The notes under the pieces: generated by a model
The model's input: the letters and a program-made list of their open reading frames with translations, nothing else
Told to the model about the DNA's origin: nothing
Databases searched by the model: none
Translations under genes and position numbers: made by a program
Part shown: positions 1-12,404 of the stretch, one piece after another
Position numbering within the stretch: the first letter of the stretch is position 1
How the letters are laid out: every line of letters starts with the position of its first letter
Assembly: GCA_030704615.1 (NCBI GenBank)
Contig: CM060733.1
Coordinates: 68,014,001 to 68,078,000, forward strand
Origin: Takakia lepidozioides
Lineage: Eukaryota; Streptophyta; Takakiopsida; Takakiales; Takakiaceae
Direction of reading: 5' to 3'
DNA length: 64,000 nucleotides

Positions 1-371
1 CCTTGATGTTTTTGCTGTTACCTTAGTGTTACCCCTGCTAGGAGTTTCAGCTTTGAAGTTCTGTCGGTGGGAGGGAGACTCAGAGAGAGCTTTTTTATGA
101 CACCATACAGCCTGATTTAGGCACCATCAAACTGCCTCTACCCAAGTCTGCCTGCATACCTTTGTCATATCCTTTAGATGTAGGGTATTCTAAGCGGCAA
201 TTCAGATGCACACTAGATGGGCATCAGAGGTCTTGCAGAGGGAGCCTAGCAAACAATTGTTGGCATAAACCTGCCTCGTAGTTTACTTTAAAAACCATCC
301 TGTGATATTTCAAGGATAGCAATGTTGTCCTGACCTCATAAACAACATGCTGGAATAGATTAACACAGTAC

Positions 372-2665
372 CTGCTGCTTTAGCACCCTCTCCTCCTTCA
401 ATACAGCCTTGACTTTAAGCGAAGCCTCCAACGCTTCTACTTCTCTCTTGAGCAACCGAATTCTCGCAAGGTCAGCTGTTGACAGTCGTTCCCTCCCAGA
501 GACTACACTTGAAGCTTCTGATTCTTTGACCAACAATTCAAGTTTTCCCAATGCAATCTCCACACTCTGCAGTTCCTGCGGTGAAAACCCCCAGAGTGCC
601 CACAGTCAATCATCAAGAGGACAGTTATCAATTAGAGGATGTGCAGATTATTACTTCAAAGAACAACAGGAAAGGACATGCATATAGTCCTTGACAAGCA
701 GCTCTCATGAAAGCAAATCAATATCTAGACAGAAAGAAGAAAAAATCATTTGCGCCTTTAAAAAGACAACAGTACAGTAAAGGGGGTTAATACTGTTGGT
801 TCCATCGTTGTGGGACATTGGGTTCAATGTGGAGTGAAACTGAAACTAGTGACAAAAAATGCAGGTGATAAACAGAGGGAGAGAACCTCATCAAACAGCT
901 TTAGTTGCCGCTCCATCTCTTGTACCACCCAACTGCTACTGGTCTGCTCAACTACTGCTCTCTCTTGGAAATCCCAATACACCAGCCTATCCAACTTCCT
1001 GTCAACTTCCCTTATCCTGTCCCTGTACCCAGACAAGGAGAAGTTGTCTGTTGACAAGGTAAAGACGTGGTCAACTTTCTTGACAGAACTTTAAAAAGGC
1101 GTATCTTCCTTTATGACTGTACTTGTAGGAAAAGCACTGCAAGCATACATTTTTCCTCCTGTATGGCAACCCAATGCTCCCTGACAACATTGCTTCACCA
1201 AAAACAACAAGAAAGCTGACTGACCTGGGACCATCATCTTTTGTACTGTACAAACAATTTGGCTACAAAACAGCAACTGATCAGCCTTGTCCTCACTGTT
1301 TGCAACTTTCTTTATGCATCACTCTCTCACAACAGGCTAGAAATAGAAAGTCCAGCACTGTACTTGATTCACTAAAGATCAGTTTTAAAAAGTAAATCGG
1401 ACCCAACCTTACTGAAAGAAACCTGGCAGCCCGAACGCCAGATTGTTGCTGCACCCAACTGCTGTGATGGACAAAACCATTAACCCACAGAGAGCATGTC
1501 TGGAGTGCTGCAGCGATGATCATCCTCTTCTCGGCTTTACTAACCCCTGACTTCATTCTGCCATTTTCGCCATGAGCTGCCGCTCGTTGAATGCCTGGAT
1601 AAAATGGCAGCCACTCCATCTCCTCACATACCACCTGCAAATGAAATTTGTTTCCTCTCAGATCTTACTAACAAGGTAACCAGGTACAGCATTTACCTCT
1701 GCCTTAAACAACCAGTGACATATTGTGTAAATCATTCCCAACTAACAAACTCTTTCTCCAGTCTTGGGAGATCAAAATACCAGAGGAAATACCCACAACC
1801 AATATGAAAGTGGTGTGTCCAGCTTGGTCTATTTAGCTGTAAAGGCAGGGAGGCATCTGACATTCTCCTGTGTTAGGTTGTCATGAAACCCCAACTCAGC
1901 AGCTGAGAAAATACACCCTCTACGCTGTCCCTCGAAACCACACATATGTCCAAAATTTTCTGACAAGCAACCATAAAAGTTCTTGAAAGGACCTCAAAGA
2001 CCAAGGTGAATACTGAGACTCACCTCCACAAACAGCTGGTATGTGGAAACAGTTGCAAGCTGAGGGTAAAACAGAACACTCCCACCTTCTAGGTACCTGC
2101 ACCCAGGAGTCCACTCTTGCCAAGATGTGACAAACTAAATGAAAGTAACTACCTAACTCATCAAGGCATGTTATCTGCATTCACGAGCAGAATGTGATAC
2201 TAAAAAGTTCCTGATTGACATCTAGTGAAGCAGCATGGGAAGTGGAAGTCTTTCCCCTCTCACAGCTGACCTTAAAGCAGACTTTTTCATTTCTCCAGAA
2301 ACAGCACAAACACCATGATAATAGGAACCAGACCTGTTCTATATTGTAAACTTTCAGGTCTTGTTCCCAAAATCCTGAATTGTGACTCAGCTCATGCAAT
2401 TTGACACTTGATAACTAAATGACATCCAAGACCTAGTGTAAGTTAGGCCCCAAAATTCAACCAAAATTTGAGAGTTTAAAAGCTTAAGACAGGTACACAC
2501 GTGGAAGTGATAGCAGCAAATCTTAAGTCCTTCTCCAAAAATCTGACAAAGCTTGCCACCGCAAGGGGGTGCTGCTGAAGCCATAGCCAGTCGTCCGCAG
2601 ATGGATCTCTTGATGACAGCTGCTGTCTGATGGAGTCCTCCAGTGGGGCCGATTGGCGCATAAGA
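372..2665 (-). CDS. Unrecognised intron-rich host gene, internal or 3' exons
   Basis: Several short reading frames on this strand are bounded by good splice sites, so I read them as exons of one gene. They are 1634-1413 (after a TTTCATTTGCAG acceptor, before GTAAGG), 1047-887 (acceptor TTGTCAACAG, donor GAG/GTTCTC), and 575-372 (acceptor TTCACCGCAG, donor CAG/GTACTG; exactly 68 codons). An exon also starts at 2665 after a TGCTGTGCAG acceptor and includes the stretch DDWLWLQQHPLAVASF; its donor is unclear. The products of the last two exons (1047-887 and 575-372) are rich in charged heptad-like sequence (for example REVDRKLDRLVYW, and LLKREVEALEASLKVKAVLKEE), suggesting a coiled coil. The middle exon contains SKAEKRMIIAAALQTCSLWV. 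I do not recognise the family. The start, the stop and further exons were not found. Confidence 0.5.
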
Positions 2666-2699
2666 CTGCACAGCAGAATAACATACAAGACAGTTAGCT

Positions 2700-3811
2700 T
2701 ACCATAACTAAACTAAAAGTGATGCTGCCATGCGGATGAAAGCAGTGCACTAATTCGCATCTGAGTGCCAGCAGATGTATCAGATGAGCACTACACTATT
2801 CTAGTGCAATGCAGTGGTCTTTTTTTGCCACCTCAATCTGAAGTAGCACTCCATTTCCAACGAAATGCTAAGATGGACTTTCCTGAGAAGTAAAGATAAC
2901 CATCCTCACACCATTTTTAATTTTTCCTCATTCTTCCGGTTCTCAAGGAATGTGGGATGTGAGCTAGTGGATCAACAAGATGTCACTTCCAGGGAGGCTA
3001 CAAGAGGTACTTATACTGACAGACACTCTTGCAAATATCAACAGGCTAACCTGTGCTGTACAAAGACATGGGCATCTCTATCCCTCCCTTCGACTCGAGC
3101 AGCAATTTCCAGAACTGCTTGTAACACCGAGTGCACGGCAGCCTGCAACCAGACAGCCTGTACGAGTGCTCATGAAGGTAGTAATGTTCACTGTATGAAA
3201 TAGGAGAACCTGAAAAGATGTCCACACTCCTTTGGACTGAGTGCTACAGGTGTATCAGGTCATCTTTTATGTAGCACTATGCCTATACAGCTTTAGGCAT
3301 AGTGGCTTTAGGCAGCTATGGGTTTCAAATATGTGAACCTTGCAACACTGTCATACACCCAAGCTGATTTCAAAATAATCCTGTCCCTTGGTTGGCAACT
3401 GAGAAACTGGCATAAATGGTACTGAAATGAGGTGCATAGACACCATAATTATACAGCCATCGCTTGCTTTATGCGGGCTGCCACCTAGACTGAGGAAAAA
3501 GACTTGGAGATCCAGATTTGAACTTGATGAATACGTTCAGTAGTAATACTCCCAGACTCAACTTTCGATCATAAAATATAACAAAACTTTACTCCACGCG
3601 TATTGCATATCCCGCTTTCGAGGAAAAACTAAACTGTGCTTATCAAGAGTGGATGAAACAAGTTGGCTGAGTCGTAAACAAGCCCCCACCTGGTCAAGAG
3701 CTCTGCTGGGCATCCAGGACGCCGCTGCTTTGGTTCCTGCGTTTCCCTTTGAGCAGATTACAAGTAGACCCAGGAGAATGAACTTGGAAAAACACCTCCA
3801 ATACTCCATTT
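2700..3811. other. No clear gene; one possible plus-strand exon
   Basis: Mostly AT-rich DNA without a supported gene. At about 3045-3177 on the plus strand there is an open stretch between an AG (ATCAACAG) and a good GT donor (ATGAAG/GTAGTAA), encoding residues such as HLYPSLRLEQQFPELLV. It could be an exon of a separate gene, but nothing corroborates it. Confidence 0.25.
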
Positions 3812-4360
3812 TTGGGCTACACGGTCAAAACAGGTTATAGACTACAGCTTGGGAAACCAGATTTTAAGTCTAAATGGAACGGGAAATGGTCTTTGCAGCT
3901 GCAAGACCAAGGATGGAGTAGTGTTTGGAAGGACATATGGGCAAAGCATAGATCTGCCAAAATCAGTGTTTTTTTGTGGAAAATTGCCAACAGGATCCTC
4001 CCAGTAGCTATCTCCATACCTGATATTGACCCAGCCTGCAAATCATGCCAGAATGGAAGAAGTGAAACGATAGAGCACTGTTTGATTCACTGTCCGGTTT
4101 CTGCCAGGGTGTGGCACTATGTCAGGAATTTCTTTTCTAATTGGGGGACTCTACCCTCTTTAGCTCCGACCCTTTTACTACTCAATCTGCACAATGTTTC
4201 TTCATGGTCCAATTGCCCAGTATGGATGACCCTTAGAGCTCTCTCTCTCTGGTCTATATGGAAGGCTAGATGCTCCTTAGTTTTTCAGGGAAAATGCCCC
4301 AATGTCAGATCCATTCTCTGCAAAATATATGTGGATTTGATGATTGAGAAGCATGGATGA
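3812..4360 (+). pseudogene. LINE reverse transcriptase C-terminus (zf-RVT domain), fragment
   Basis: The 182-aa frame carries the plant LINE C-terminal zinc-binding region found downstream of reverse transcriptase. Recognisable parts are the tryptophan-rich stretch WSSVWKDIWAKHRSAKISVFLWKI, then a Cys/His cluster (CKSCQNG, then ETIEHCLIHCPVSARVWHYV) of the form C-x2-C ... H-C-x3-C, as in the zf-RVT family. The endonuclease and catalytic RT parts are absent, so this is a 5'-truncated remnant, as is usual for LINEs. The initial methionine is not meaningful; coding similarity probably begins a little upstream in another frame. Confidence 0.7.
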
Positions 4361-5135
4361 CTTTGATTGCAGCAGCCAGCAGGTGTAGTGAAGGAAGGTG
4401 CCAGCAGCTATACTCGGACTTCGACCTCTCATGGGCAAAAGGCAACACCCTGTGCACCAGGCTATCGGAATCCAGAGTCCTATGGAATGACGACATCCCC
4501 CGGGATTGGCAAATCGCCAGCTGACTCCGAAGTGCCAGACATCAATTGACATCAGAAACTGAGCTCCTCCAAATCGAAAGCGCATCTGGATTTTAGGAGT
4601 GGCAGCCAGTAGTGTGCCTCAGAAAGTGGGCGCAGACAGTGTAGTAATCTGGACAGTTGCCTAACTGCGTAGATGAAGCTTTTGAACCTTAATGCTTTCT
4701 GCGCTGGTCTTTTCTCCTCGTGATCTTGTTTTGTGAAAGTTATCACTTATCTCCTAGTTCTGCTAGGCGGACTTATCCAGCTTCTCCCCCCTCGTCCCTA
4801 GGTGCTCTAGGTGTTCCCCATGCGATACGCCTTCGCGGCATTCCTGGAGGTTATTTTTTCCTACGCGGTGTTCTCCCCCTTTTTTTCATTAATAAAATTC
4901 CCCAGGGCCCTTGTCCCCTGTTCTAAGAGGAAAAAGAAAATAAATAAATAAATAAAATTGTGCACACAGCCACACACCGATTGAGCTCGGTCCCAATATG
5001 GATGTGGCTTGATGTGATGGCGCACATGTGATCTGACAAGCAGCACACACAAGAGGTCTTCTTGGATTCATGGTCGGTCTAATCCACAATGGGTCATGAC
5101 ACAAGGTAGAGGACAATGTGGTGATCTTCTTCGAC
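4361..5135. other. No gene seen
   Basis: Only short shadow frames. There is an AT-rich stretch with an (AAAT)n run at about 4936-4958. This may be the 3' tail region of the neighbouring LINE remnant, which is inference only. Confidence 0.4.
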
Positions 5136-5139
5136 CTAT

Positions 5140-6015
5140 TTCAGCCTGTTTTGCCGAGATGTAGTGTCGTGGAGTGCGATGCTTGCAGGGTATGCACAGC
5201 AGGGATGTGGGATGGAGGCTTTGGAGACCTATGAAGTTGCGAAGGGAGAGTTTGATAACATGGCTGAACGAGATGTTGTCTCATGGAACACGCTGAATCT
5301 CGCAAGATATGGCCAGCATGTGTGCGGGATGAGGGCATTGGAGACATATGAGCAAATGTTGCGAGAAGGGGTGCAGCCTGACCGGGTCACGTTCATTTGT
5401 GTTTGCAATGCATGTGCAAACCTGGCAGCCCTGGAGACTTGGAGACCTGGTAAAGGGCAAAGAGGTCCATTGTGACGTCGTCAAAGCTGGAACTGTACCA
5501 GATGTAACAATACCTCGTCGACATGTATGCCAAACGTGGGAGCATTCCCTTGTAGACAAGGAGTGTTCAACAATATGGCTGAGCGAAATGTGGTGTGGTG
5601 GAACGTGATGATCGCAAGACATGCACAACATGGGCGGGGATTGCAGGTTTTGGAGACCTATGAGCAAATGATGTGGGTCTAGGGGATGAAGCCCGAGCAC
5701 ATTACGTTTGTTTGTGTTTGTAGTGCATGTGCGAGCCTGCTGGAGAAAGGCAAAGAGGTCCATGGTTGCATCGTCAAAGCTGGAATTGTGGTAGATGTCA
5801 TTCTGAACAATACCCTTCTGGATATGGAGTGTTCAACAATATGGCTGAGCGAAATGTGGTGTCGTGGAAAGTGATGATCGCAGGACATGCACAACATGGG
5901 CGGAGATTGCAGGTTTTGGAGACCTATGAGCAGTTGATGTGGGAGGGGGTGAAGTCCGACCACATTACGTTCAGAGAGTTCAAATGCCTCTCCACCATGA
6001 CCTTGCTTAGCTAAC
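5140..6015 (+). pseudogene. PLS-type pentatricopeptide repeat (PPR) protein, degenerate
   Basis: Repeated PPR motifs are scattered over shifting frames: RDVVSWSAMLAGYAQQG, then ERDVVSWNTLNLARYGQH, REGVQPDRVTFICVCNACANLAALE, GKEVHCDVVKAG, NMAERNVV(W/S)W, and HITFVCVCSACASL. These are the L and S motif consensus phrases of plant PLS-class organellar RNA-editing PPR proteins, which are hugely expanded in non-seed land plants. Stops (for example near 5472 and 5681) and frame changes interrupt it, and no E or DYW domain follows. A locally duplicated block (about 5570-5680 and 5826-5960) repeats the same motif pair. I call it a pseudogene, though sequencing indels could explain some breaks. Confidence 0.75.
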
Positions 6016-6985
6016 CATGCCTTGCTGATGTTGTTGTCTTGCACTTGAGCTATTTTTGGACACTAGCTGGAACATCCACAATGCGGCTCTGCTTGAGAGA
6101 GAAATCAGCTTGAATGCAGGGGCAGATTTTGAGATCACAATCACCACTCAGATCGCTGTTCTTTGCACCGGCATGACATGTCAGCATGCATATCAGCCCA
6201 AACTCATTACTCTGTGAGCCTTCCACTGCCGGAGTGTGCCCATCCAAGCCAGATCTTTGAAATGCATGGATGGAATGGGGTTTTGAAACCAGCATTGCCC
6301 AACTGGATACCCAATTCAGCTCCGCATCTTGGTCCATTAATCTACTGCACATTGTGAAGTTTTATGCCTGTTCACCGCAAGTTGAAGAAAGAATATTCTT
6401 AAAACACGGGTACTCATAATCTGAAAATGGCTCCAGCTTATGTTGCTTGAGTGCGAATATGAATGTGGTTGGCTTGGCAGCTTTACATCTGGTCTATCCC
6501 ACTCGATATGATGAGCAGGTTCAGCTTGACTTCTCTCACACAAAAGACGCTGCCAAGATGGGGTTTGTTGCCTTAGATGACTTCCCGTCCAGCTCTGACT
6601 CTGTGCGTGGGGCCTATCAGACAACATACACCAGCAAGCCCTCCCCCTATCCTGCATCAACTCATCTCAGTCTTATCAAGGTGTCATCACAGATGGAGAC
6701 CCTGGAAAATGCCTCTGCCCAGGAGATGAAGAACATTAGGCAACTAGAAACGTGGGGGGCTGCATATGCTTTATAGTCAACTTGGCTTGTTGAATGCTTG
6801 CATAAGAGATGAGGGGTTGCTGTACCAGACTTCTCTCACTTGGGTCCTTGCAAGGCTGACGGTACCGCCCGGGGAACACCCCCTCCTTGAGCCTCGTCGG
6901 AGGAGGGAGCGCCCGATGTCAAATCCTCCCCATCCCCTTCACCCTCGCCCGTAACCCCCACCATCGATCCCCTATGGAATACTAT
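6016..6985. other. No supported gene; one anonymous ORF
   Basis: A plus-strand open frame at 6447-6776 (109 codons) has no recognisable domain and no support from splice sites or a homologue within the window. Otherwise nothing is seen. Confidence 0.3.
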
Positions 6986-6987
6986 TT

Positions 6988-7155
6988 GGACGGGGACGGG
7001 CACGGTGTCTCGGTGTCCGTCACCGTGGACGGTGGCGGCTCACGACGTCCGTCGCCGTGGACGGTGCCGACCCACGGAGGCCGTCACCATTAACGGCGAC
7101 GGACGCCGTGAGCCGTCTCCGCCACGGTGGCGGCCTCCGTGACCCGTCTCCGCGA
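6988..7155. repeat. GC-rich interrupted hairpin
   Basis: A GC-rich island in otherwise AT-rich DNA holds variants of GTCCGTCGCCGTGGACGG together with inverted counterparts (GGCGACGGACGCCGTGAGCC). The segment GGCTCACGACGTCCGTCGCCG near 7038 can pair with CGGCGACGGACGCCGTGAGCC near 7096, forming an imperfect stem of about 20 bp with a loop of a few tens of bases. Function unknown. Confidence 0.55.
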
Positions 7156-8115
7156 ATGTGGCACAACTACCAAGTAGTGCCAAAAATGATTTACATGTAA
7201 CTTACAGATTTTAAAGCATCCTGCCCAGGTACATGAGAATTGCTGCCCAGAGGGAACATGAGGAAAAGAAAACGGTTGTATTTGCAAACGTGCATCGGGG
7301 TGCAGATGCAGAGCGCGCAGACTCTTGCATTCCCTGTGTGAATCGACAGTGATAAGGAATCTGCGGGTAGATGTTCTTCATACTAGCTCTCTGTTTCCAA
7401 GACCGCACACCAGGTTATATCATTGTGATGTTCGGTTGCTGTGTGGACACTAACTAAAAAAGAAACTAGTCTGGAGGAGGACGCGGTTGTTGTCGTCTGA
7501 GTCCCATCACGGCCATGTCTGTGCACCATCGCTGCTTTTCTCGGCGCTGGCCTCCTCTTTTGGGATTCAGATTGCATTCCATTTCTCATCTGGCGCATTT
7601 TTTCTCTGCTGTTCCTCAAATACAGGTATCACGCACGCGCGCTCTCTGTCTCTGTGTCTCTCATTTCAGTTCATTTCATTACTCGTGTGTGATTTCTGTA
7701 GTGCATCGTGGTACTATCAATGTCTACTCCCCTCAATGCACCTGCTTCGTGTGTGGTGGAGCACAGTGTAATCTGGATCGGACGATTAGCATACAGTTTT
7801 GTTCAAATTCTACAGACACCATCCTAGTGTTTGTGTGCACATGTACAACGCAATGTTGACTACGAAATTCTTGCCTGCCCTCTCCGTCTTATAATGTGAG
7901 ATCGGAAAGTTGAGCAATTTTGAAGTGCGAGGTTCTAGAAGGGTCACCACTTTCGGCAGGGAGTTGAGGGGCCAATCTTCTTAAATCTTTTTATGTGACT
8001 AGCTATGTAGATCTTTTTGCGTTGGCCCTAAATCTGAAAGGTTGCAGGGTTTGGGGTTTAAGGTCTGAGTGCTCTTTAGAACATTCACAGCCGGCATTAG
8101 CTTTCGTGTACACTA
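7156..8115. other. No gene seen
   Basis: Short anonymous frames on both strands (for example 7487-7859 plus) have no domain or splice support. Confidence 0.35.
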
Positions 8116-8344
8116 ACGTGTTAGATAGGAGCTCCCTGGTTTGCCCTTCAGTTTGATGATGCCGTGTTCAAGAGCTGTCCATTGGATTTCCTGGCGTACA
8201 AGTTACCGAAAAGTCTACTTGTTGTTGAGACGTGTTAGATAGGAGCTCCCTGGTTTGCCCTTCAGTTTGATGATGCCATGTTCAAGAGCTGTCCATTGGA
8301 TTTCCTGGCGTACAGGTTACCGAAAAAGTCTACTTGTTGTTGAG
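8116..8344. repeat. Two-copy tandem duplication, 114-115 bp unit
   Basis: The unit beginning ACGTGTTAGATAGGAGCTCC at 8116 is repeated at 8230 with only three differences visible (two substitutions and one extra A in an A run). The near identity indicates a recent duplication. Confidence 0.9.
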
Positions 8345-9820
8345 ATGTTCCCTACCTGTGTTAATGTGTGTCCACTTCTAGTTCACAATGTTGATCTCGT
8401 TTAGGAGATATAAAATAGTAGGGAAAATTTTGTATCCTGTGAGAGAAGGACATATACAGTTTGATGTCGAGGTAGGGGATTCCATGCATATAAGAGTTTT
8501 TGGAATACAGGCTTTGGATTTGTTTGGCAACTTGAAGCCAAGCTATCCTTATGTAATCTGGCTCAGCTTGTTATTCATATGTTCTTGGGCTTGCGGGAAT
8601 CCTTAGAGTGGACTCAGGAAGAATCTGTCCAGGGCCTGGGCAAGCTGTGAGACAGGCCTTTTGGATGTGTAATTTGCCAGCCTGGGCTCAAGATGTCATC
8701 TGCTTTGGAATCCCACTGTGGGCATTGGCAAGCATGCCATGTTCGATATTCTCCAGTTTGAAATAGGGTTCTCGTCATGGAAGTCCACAATATTTTTTGC
8801 AAAGGGAAAAGGGATGAGCAGGTTTTTGGATGGACCCCGCAAGAAGCAGCACTTCATTTGGTCCCTGGTGTGGTCAGTGAAGCTGAGGTAGGTCTTTTTT
8901 TAGTCCCACTTTCTGTTAGGGCTCTCTGGAATCACTTGTACAGGATGATTTTTTTTGGAAAACTTGAGTAGACAGAAGGATCCCAGCAAGTTAATCTGAT
9001 GGTTTGAACTTGAGGTGCTATGCAATCATATGTGAAAGGGACAAGAACTGACCCATTTGTGAATTGGAATGTGCAATGGCGAGTTGTGTCAGGTGTACTG
9101 GGCCCCAATCCACGCCATCTCGTAGAGCTACAGTTCATAAGACAAAGTCATGTCTTCTCTGAGTATGTGACATGTCCCTTTGTTAAACCAATGACCCCCC
9201 TTTTAATGTGGTTTTTGAACCAGTGACCATTGCAAAGAAGCATGCATGGGTAGTCCTGAGAACAGCGAGCAATTTTGCCAAACCTGACATATTCATGACT
9301 TTCAGCCTTCGTCAAGAATGCACAGGCCAAGTTTCTCCACAGCCAAGCCCGTTAATCTGCCCAGCCAGTTAATCTGATGTGGCTCCTCGATCGCAGTTAG
9401 CAAGTGAGCAGGTATGGAACATTTTTAATGGCCAAAATCGCAGCACACTGTCAATAAGAAAGATGAGCTCACACCCAGCATGCAACATAGATCGGCTGCA
9501 GATAAGCAGGGGAAAGCATGGATTGCGAAATACCACATGCATTCCATAACTACCACGATATCCACCAGTAGCCAGTGCCTTAAATCACACCCCTGCGGAG
9601 GTTATGTTTGAAATGTATTGTTCCTCATTTGACTGATTTTTCATACACACTCGCTTTGTTTTGCTTTTGGGGTGTTATTTTATAATTGACTCATTGTCCT
9701 TGATATATCTTCAAATTATGTAGGTACTAAGTGACATTGACCATTGTTGACTGATTGCAAAGGGGTTATTATTAGTGTTACTATTATTATTTTAAAACAG
9801 GGGACAGAGGCCTTGAAACG
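8345..9820. other. No gene seen
   Basis: Only short overlapping frames on both strands, without recognisable motifs. Confidence 0.35.
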
Positions 9821-10533
9821 CATTCGCAATGTTTGAAAGCAATCAAAAATCATTTGAACAGCGAACGATGGGTTCACCTTTTCCATCAATTCTGATTGAC
9901 TTCATACTTGAGAGAAGCATGTGACAAGGTATGTCCAACACATTCGCAAAGATTGAAAGCAATCAAAAATTCATTTGAACATCGAACGATGGGTTCACCC
10001 TTTCAATCAATTTCGATTGACCTGATACTCGACACGTACTTCTGACATGGTATGTTCAACACACTCGCAAAGATTGAAAGCAATCAAAAATCATTTGATC
10101 ACCGAACGATGGGTTCACCCTTTGAATCAATTTCGATTGACTTGATACTCGACACGTACCTCTGACAAAGTATGTCCAACACACTCGCAAGGATTGGAAG
10201 CAATCAAAAATCATTTGAACAGCGAACGATAGGTTCACCCTTTGAATCAATTTCGATTGACCTGATACTCGACACGTACATCTGAGAAGGTATGTCCAAC
10301 ACACTCGCAATGTTTGAAAACAATCACAAATCATTTGAACAACGAACAATGGGTTCGACTTCATACTTGAGAGGAGCATGTGACAAGGTATGTCCAACAC
10401 ACTTGCAAAGATTGGAAGCAATCAAAAAATCATTTGAACAGCGAACGATGGGTTCACCCTTTGAATCAATTTCGATTGACCTGATACTCGACACATACCT
10501 CTAAGAAGGTATGTCCAACACACTCGCAAATAT
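9821..10533. repeat. Tandem satellite-like array, about 120-bp unit
   Basis: Units start with CA(C/T)TCGCAA(A/T) at 9821, 9941, 10062, 10182, 10302, 10400 and 10521. Spacings are 120, 121, 120, 120, 98 and 121, giving six units plus a partial seventh. Each contains AATCATTTGAACAGCGAACG and an (A/T)TTTCGATTGAC-like block. One unit (10302-10399) is internally deleted by about 22 bp. Confidence 0.9.
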
Positions 10534-10927
10534 TGGCATTTTAGGGTACATCAACTGCCACCAAGCCTTTTTGGCTAGACTTCGAAAAGGGTTTTCCCAC
10601 AAAATAGAATCTTTATTACCTAGTATTATGGCTAAAGCTGGATAACGGTTTAGCCACAAAAACAAATAAAAAAATATTACTTGGCATGATGGCTAAAGTT
10701 GGAAAATGATTTGGGAACAAGTAAAGTCCACACTAGCAACTCATTTTTACTAGGTTTGAAACATAGTTTGATCCATTGTTTAAAAACAAATTAAATTGTT
10801 CCAAACCAAATTTTTACTCTTAAGGTTTCATTTAAGATTTTTAGGTTCTTAAAGTATTTATCTTTAAGTATTCAGTTTGGCATTGGGTGTTGGTACTGAT
10901 GTGAGTCGCGGGTGTTTCCCTATTCTG

Positions 10928-10960
<33 letters not shown>

Positions 10961-11020
10961 ATCATGATGTTGCATTCGAAAAATTGTAGCTTTTGAATAT
11001 TTTTAGTATTTGTATCTTCT
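10534..11020. other. AT-rich DNA with a poly-A tract
   Basis: No gene seen. An A tract of nearly 30 bases (about 10,927-10,955) could be the tail of a retroposed sequence or an assembly slip. Confidence 0.4.
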
Positions 11021-11680
11021 TTATGTTACGGCCTGAGGCGGGAATTGCCAAGTGGACCCGTAAGAGTGGCGTCCCGTCCCGTCCCGTTCTGAAGAAGATG
11101 TGGACCTGTATCAACTCAATGGGCCTTCGCTCCAAGGGAAACCAGATAATTACCGTACTGCCAAACAGAAACCGGTTGGCATTTGTAACTGTGGATTGGA
11201 ATGCGGTGCCAAATTCTGCTTATGAATGGGGTCCATTGGATTTCGGCGGCACGACATCCTTGCAAAGGAATCGTGGACGATGCTGCAGAAACATTATTTC
11301 AGCACTCAGGAGACTGTGTATGGAGATGAGAATGAGTTTGCAGACGCTGCCCTTCATTGCTTATACTCCACAAGATATTTGATTTCCCCCCTTACAGGGA
11401 CTTGCATGGATGAAGATTGGCGGCTCTATGAATGGAGCCGTTTTCAGTTTCCATCTGTGCCATGGAAACCATGCGCCGCTTTTCTCATCGAACTGTACGT
11501 ACCCGGTGGAAATAAGGTGCCGCAATTGCTTTCGCGGATCCTATGACCGCGGATAAGTACCCTATTCCTGTGGACAATCATTTCTGAAAAAAATTACTGC
11601 TCATGATTTTTTCGGCAGTTACGAGTCTGCTCATGGCTCATGCCGCTCATGGCTCATGGCTCATGAAATAGCAGCCCCCC
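11021..11680 (+). mobile_element. Element D: right-end fragment of the ParB/MTase MULE family
   Basis: The right boundary is the family's terminal inverted repeat (CTCATGAAATAGCAGCCCCC ending at 11,680), preceded by GCTCATGGCTCATG subterminal repeats. Inside, the plus-strand frame from about 11,038 matches the methyltransferase gene of element A (IAKWTRKS, then WTCINSMGLRSKGNQIIT; element A has WTCINTLGLRSEGKKVIT). A further piece (MDEDWRLYEWSRFQF) resembles sequence at about 37,300 minus in element A. Most of the element is missing, and the left end could not be placed. Confidence 0.7.
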
Positions 11681-12181
11681 ATGGAGGCTTTACAGCAACA
11701 GTTGGACATGTACAGGCTCAAGGAGGAGCAGGATCTCCATGGTGCTACACAGGATGTGGTGGATAATCATCTGTTGCACGAGTGGTTAACACAAGGACCA
11801 GCGGAAGGGAAGGCACCAAGGAAGCTCACTCAAGAGGAGATGAATGATCTCAGGCTGTGGGTGCAGAACATTGCCACAGCCACTATAGACAATGTCTATA
11901 GTCGGATAGTTGAGTTGCAGGAGGATGTGGAAGGGCTGCAGACTCAAGTGGATGATTTGAGCTCCAACATTGACAAAAGGGCCTTTGTTCTTGAGGAACA
12001 GCTCATGGCTACTTATCTGCACGCCAGGACTCTAATTTTCCAATCTTCATCACAGGAGGTGCAGGACTTGCCAACAACAGGAGGGACAGTGACGCCAATA
12101 TCACAGCAACCACAACAGGTCGACATTGTTGATACCATGGCACTGCAACAATCTGAGGTTTGGGGGGATGCTTCTTTTAAC
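11681..12181 (+). pseudogene. Ty3-like retrotransposon gag, N-terminal part, split by element C
   Basis: An open frame starts with ATG exactly after the end of element D. It has a helical charged N-terminus (EALQQQLDMYRLKEEQDL) and a coiled-coil-like stretch (IVELQEDVEGLQTQVDDL). The frame runs to the left TIR of element C at 12,182 and resumes in the same frame immediately after the target-site duplication at 18,317, so the two parts are one interrupted gene. Identification as gag rests on the downstream capsid-like and zinc-knuckle sequence at 19.3-19.99 kb. Confidence 0.7.
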
Positions 12182-12404
12182 GGGGGCTGCTATTTCATGA
12201 GCGGCATGAGCATGAGCGGAAAAAAAAAAAAAACATGAGCAGACCATTGTGTGTCCACGGAAATAGGGTTAGGAGGCACGAAAATAGGGTCATGTGAAGT
12301 TGGAATGTGGCACCAGTGGACTTGAAATGCAACATTTTATTGCAAATTTTGTGGCAAGCCACGTCTATACAAGTGTGTTCTAACTGTCATAGCCGGAATG
12401 GGCA

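Noticed and set aside
5140-6015. A functional PPR editing factor
   Set aside because: Frameshifts and stops between motifs and no C-terminal E/DYW region; only a pseudogene can be supported.
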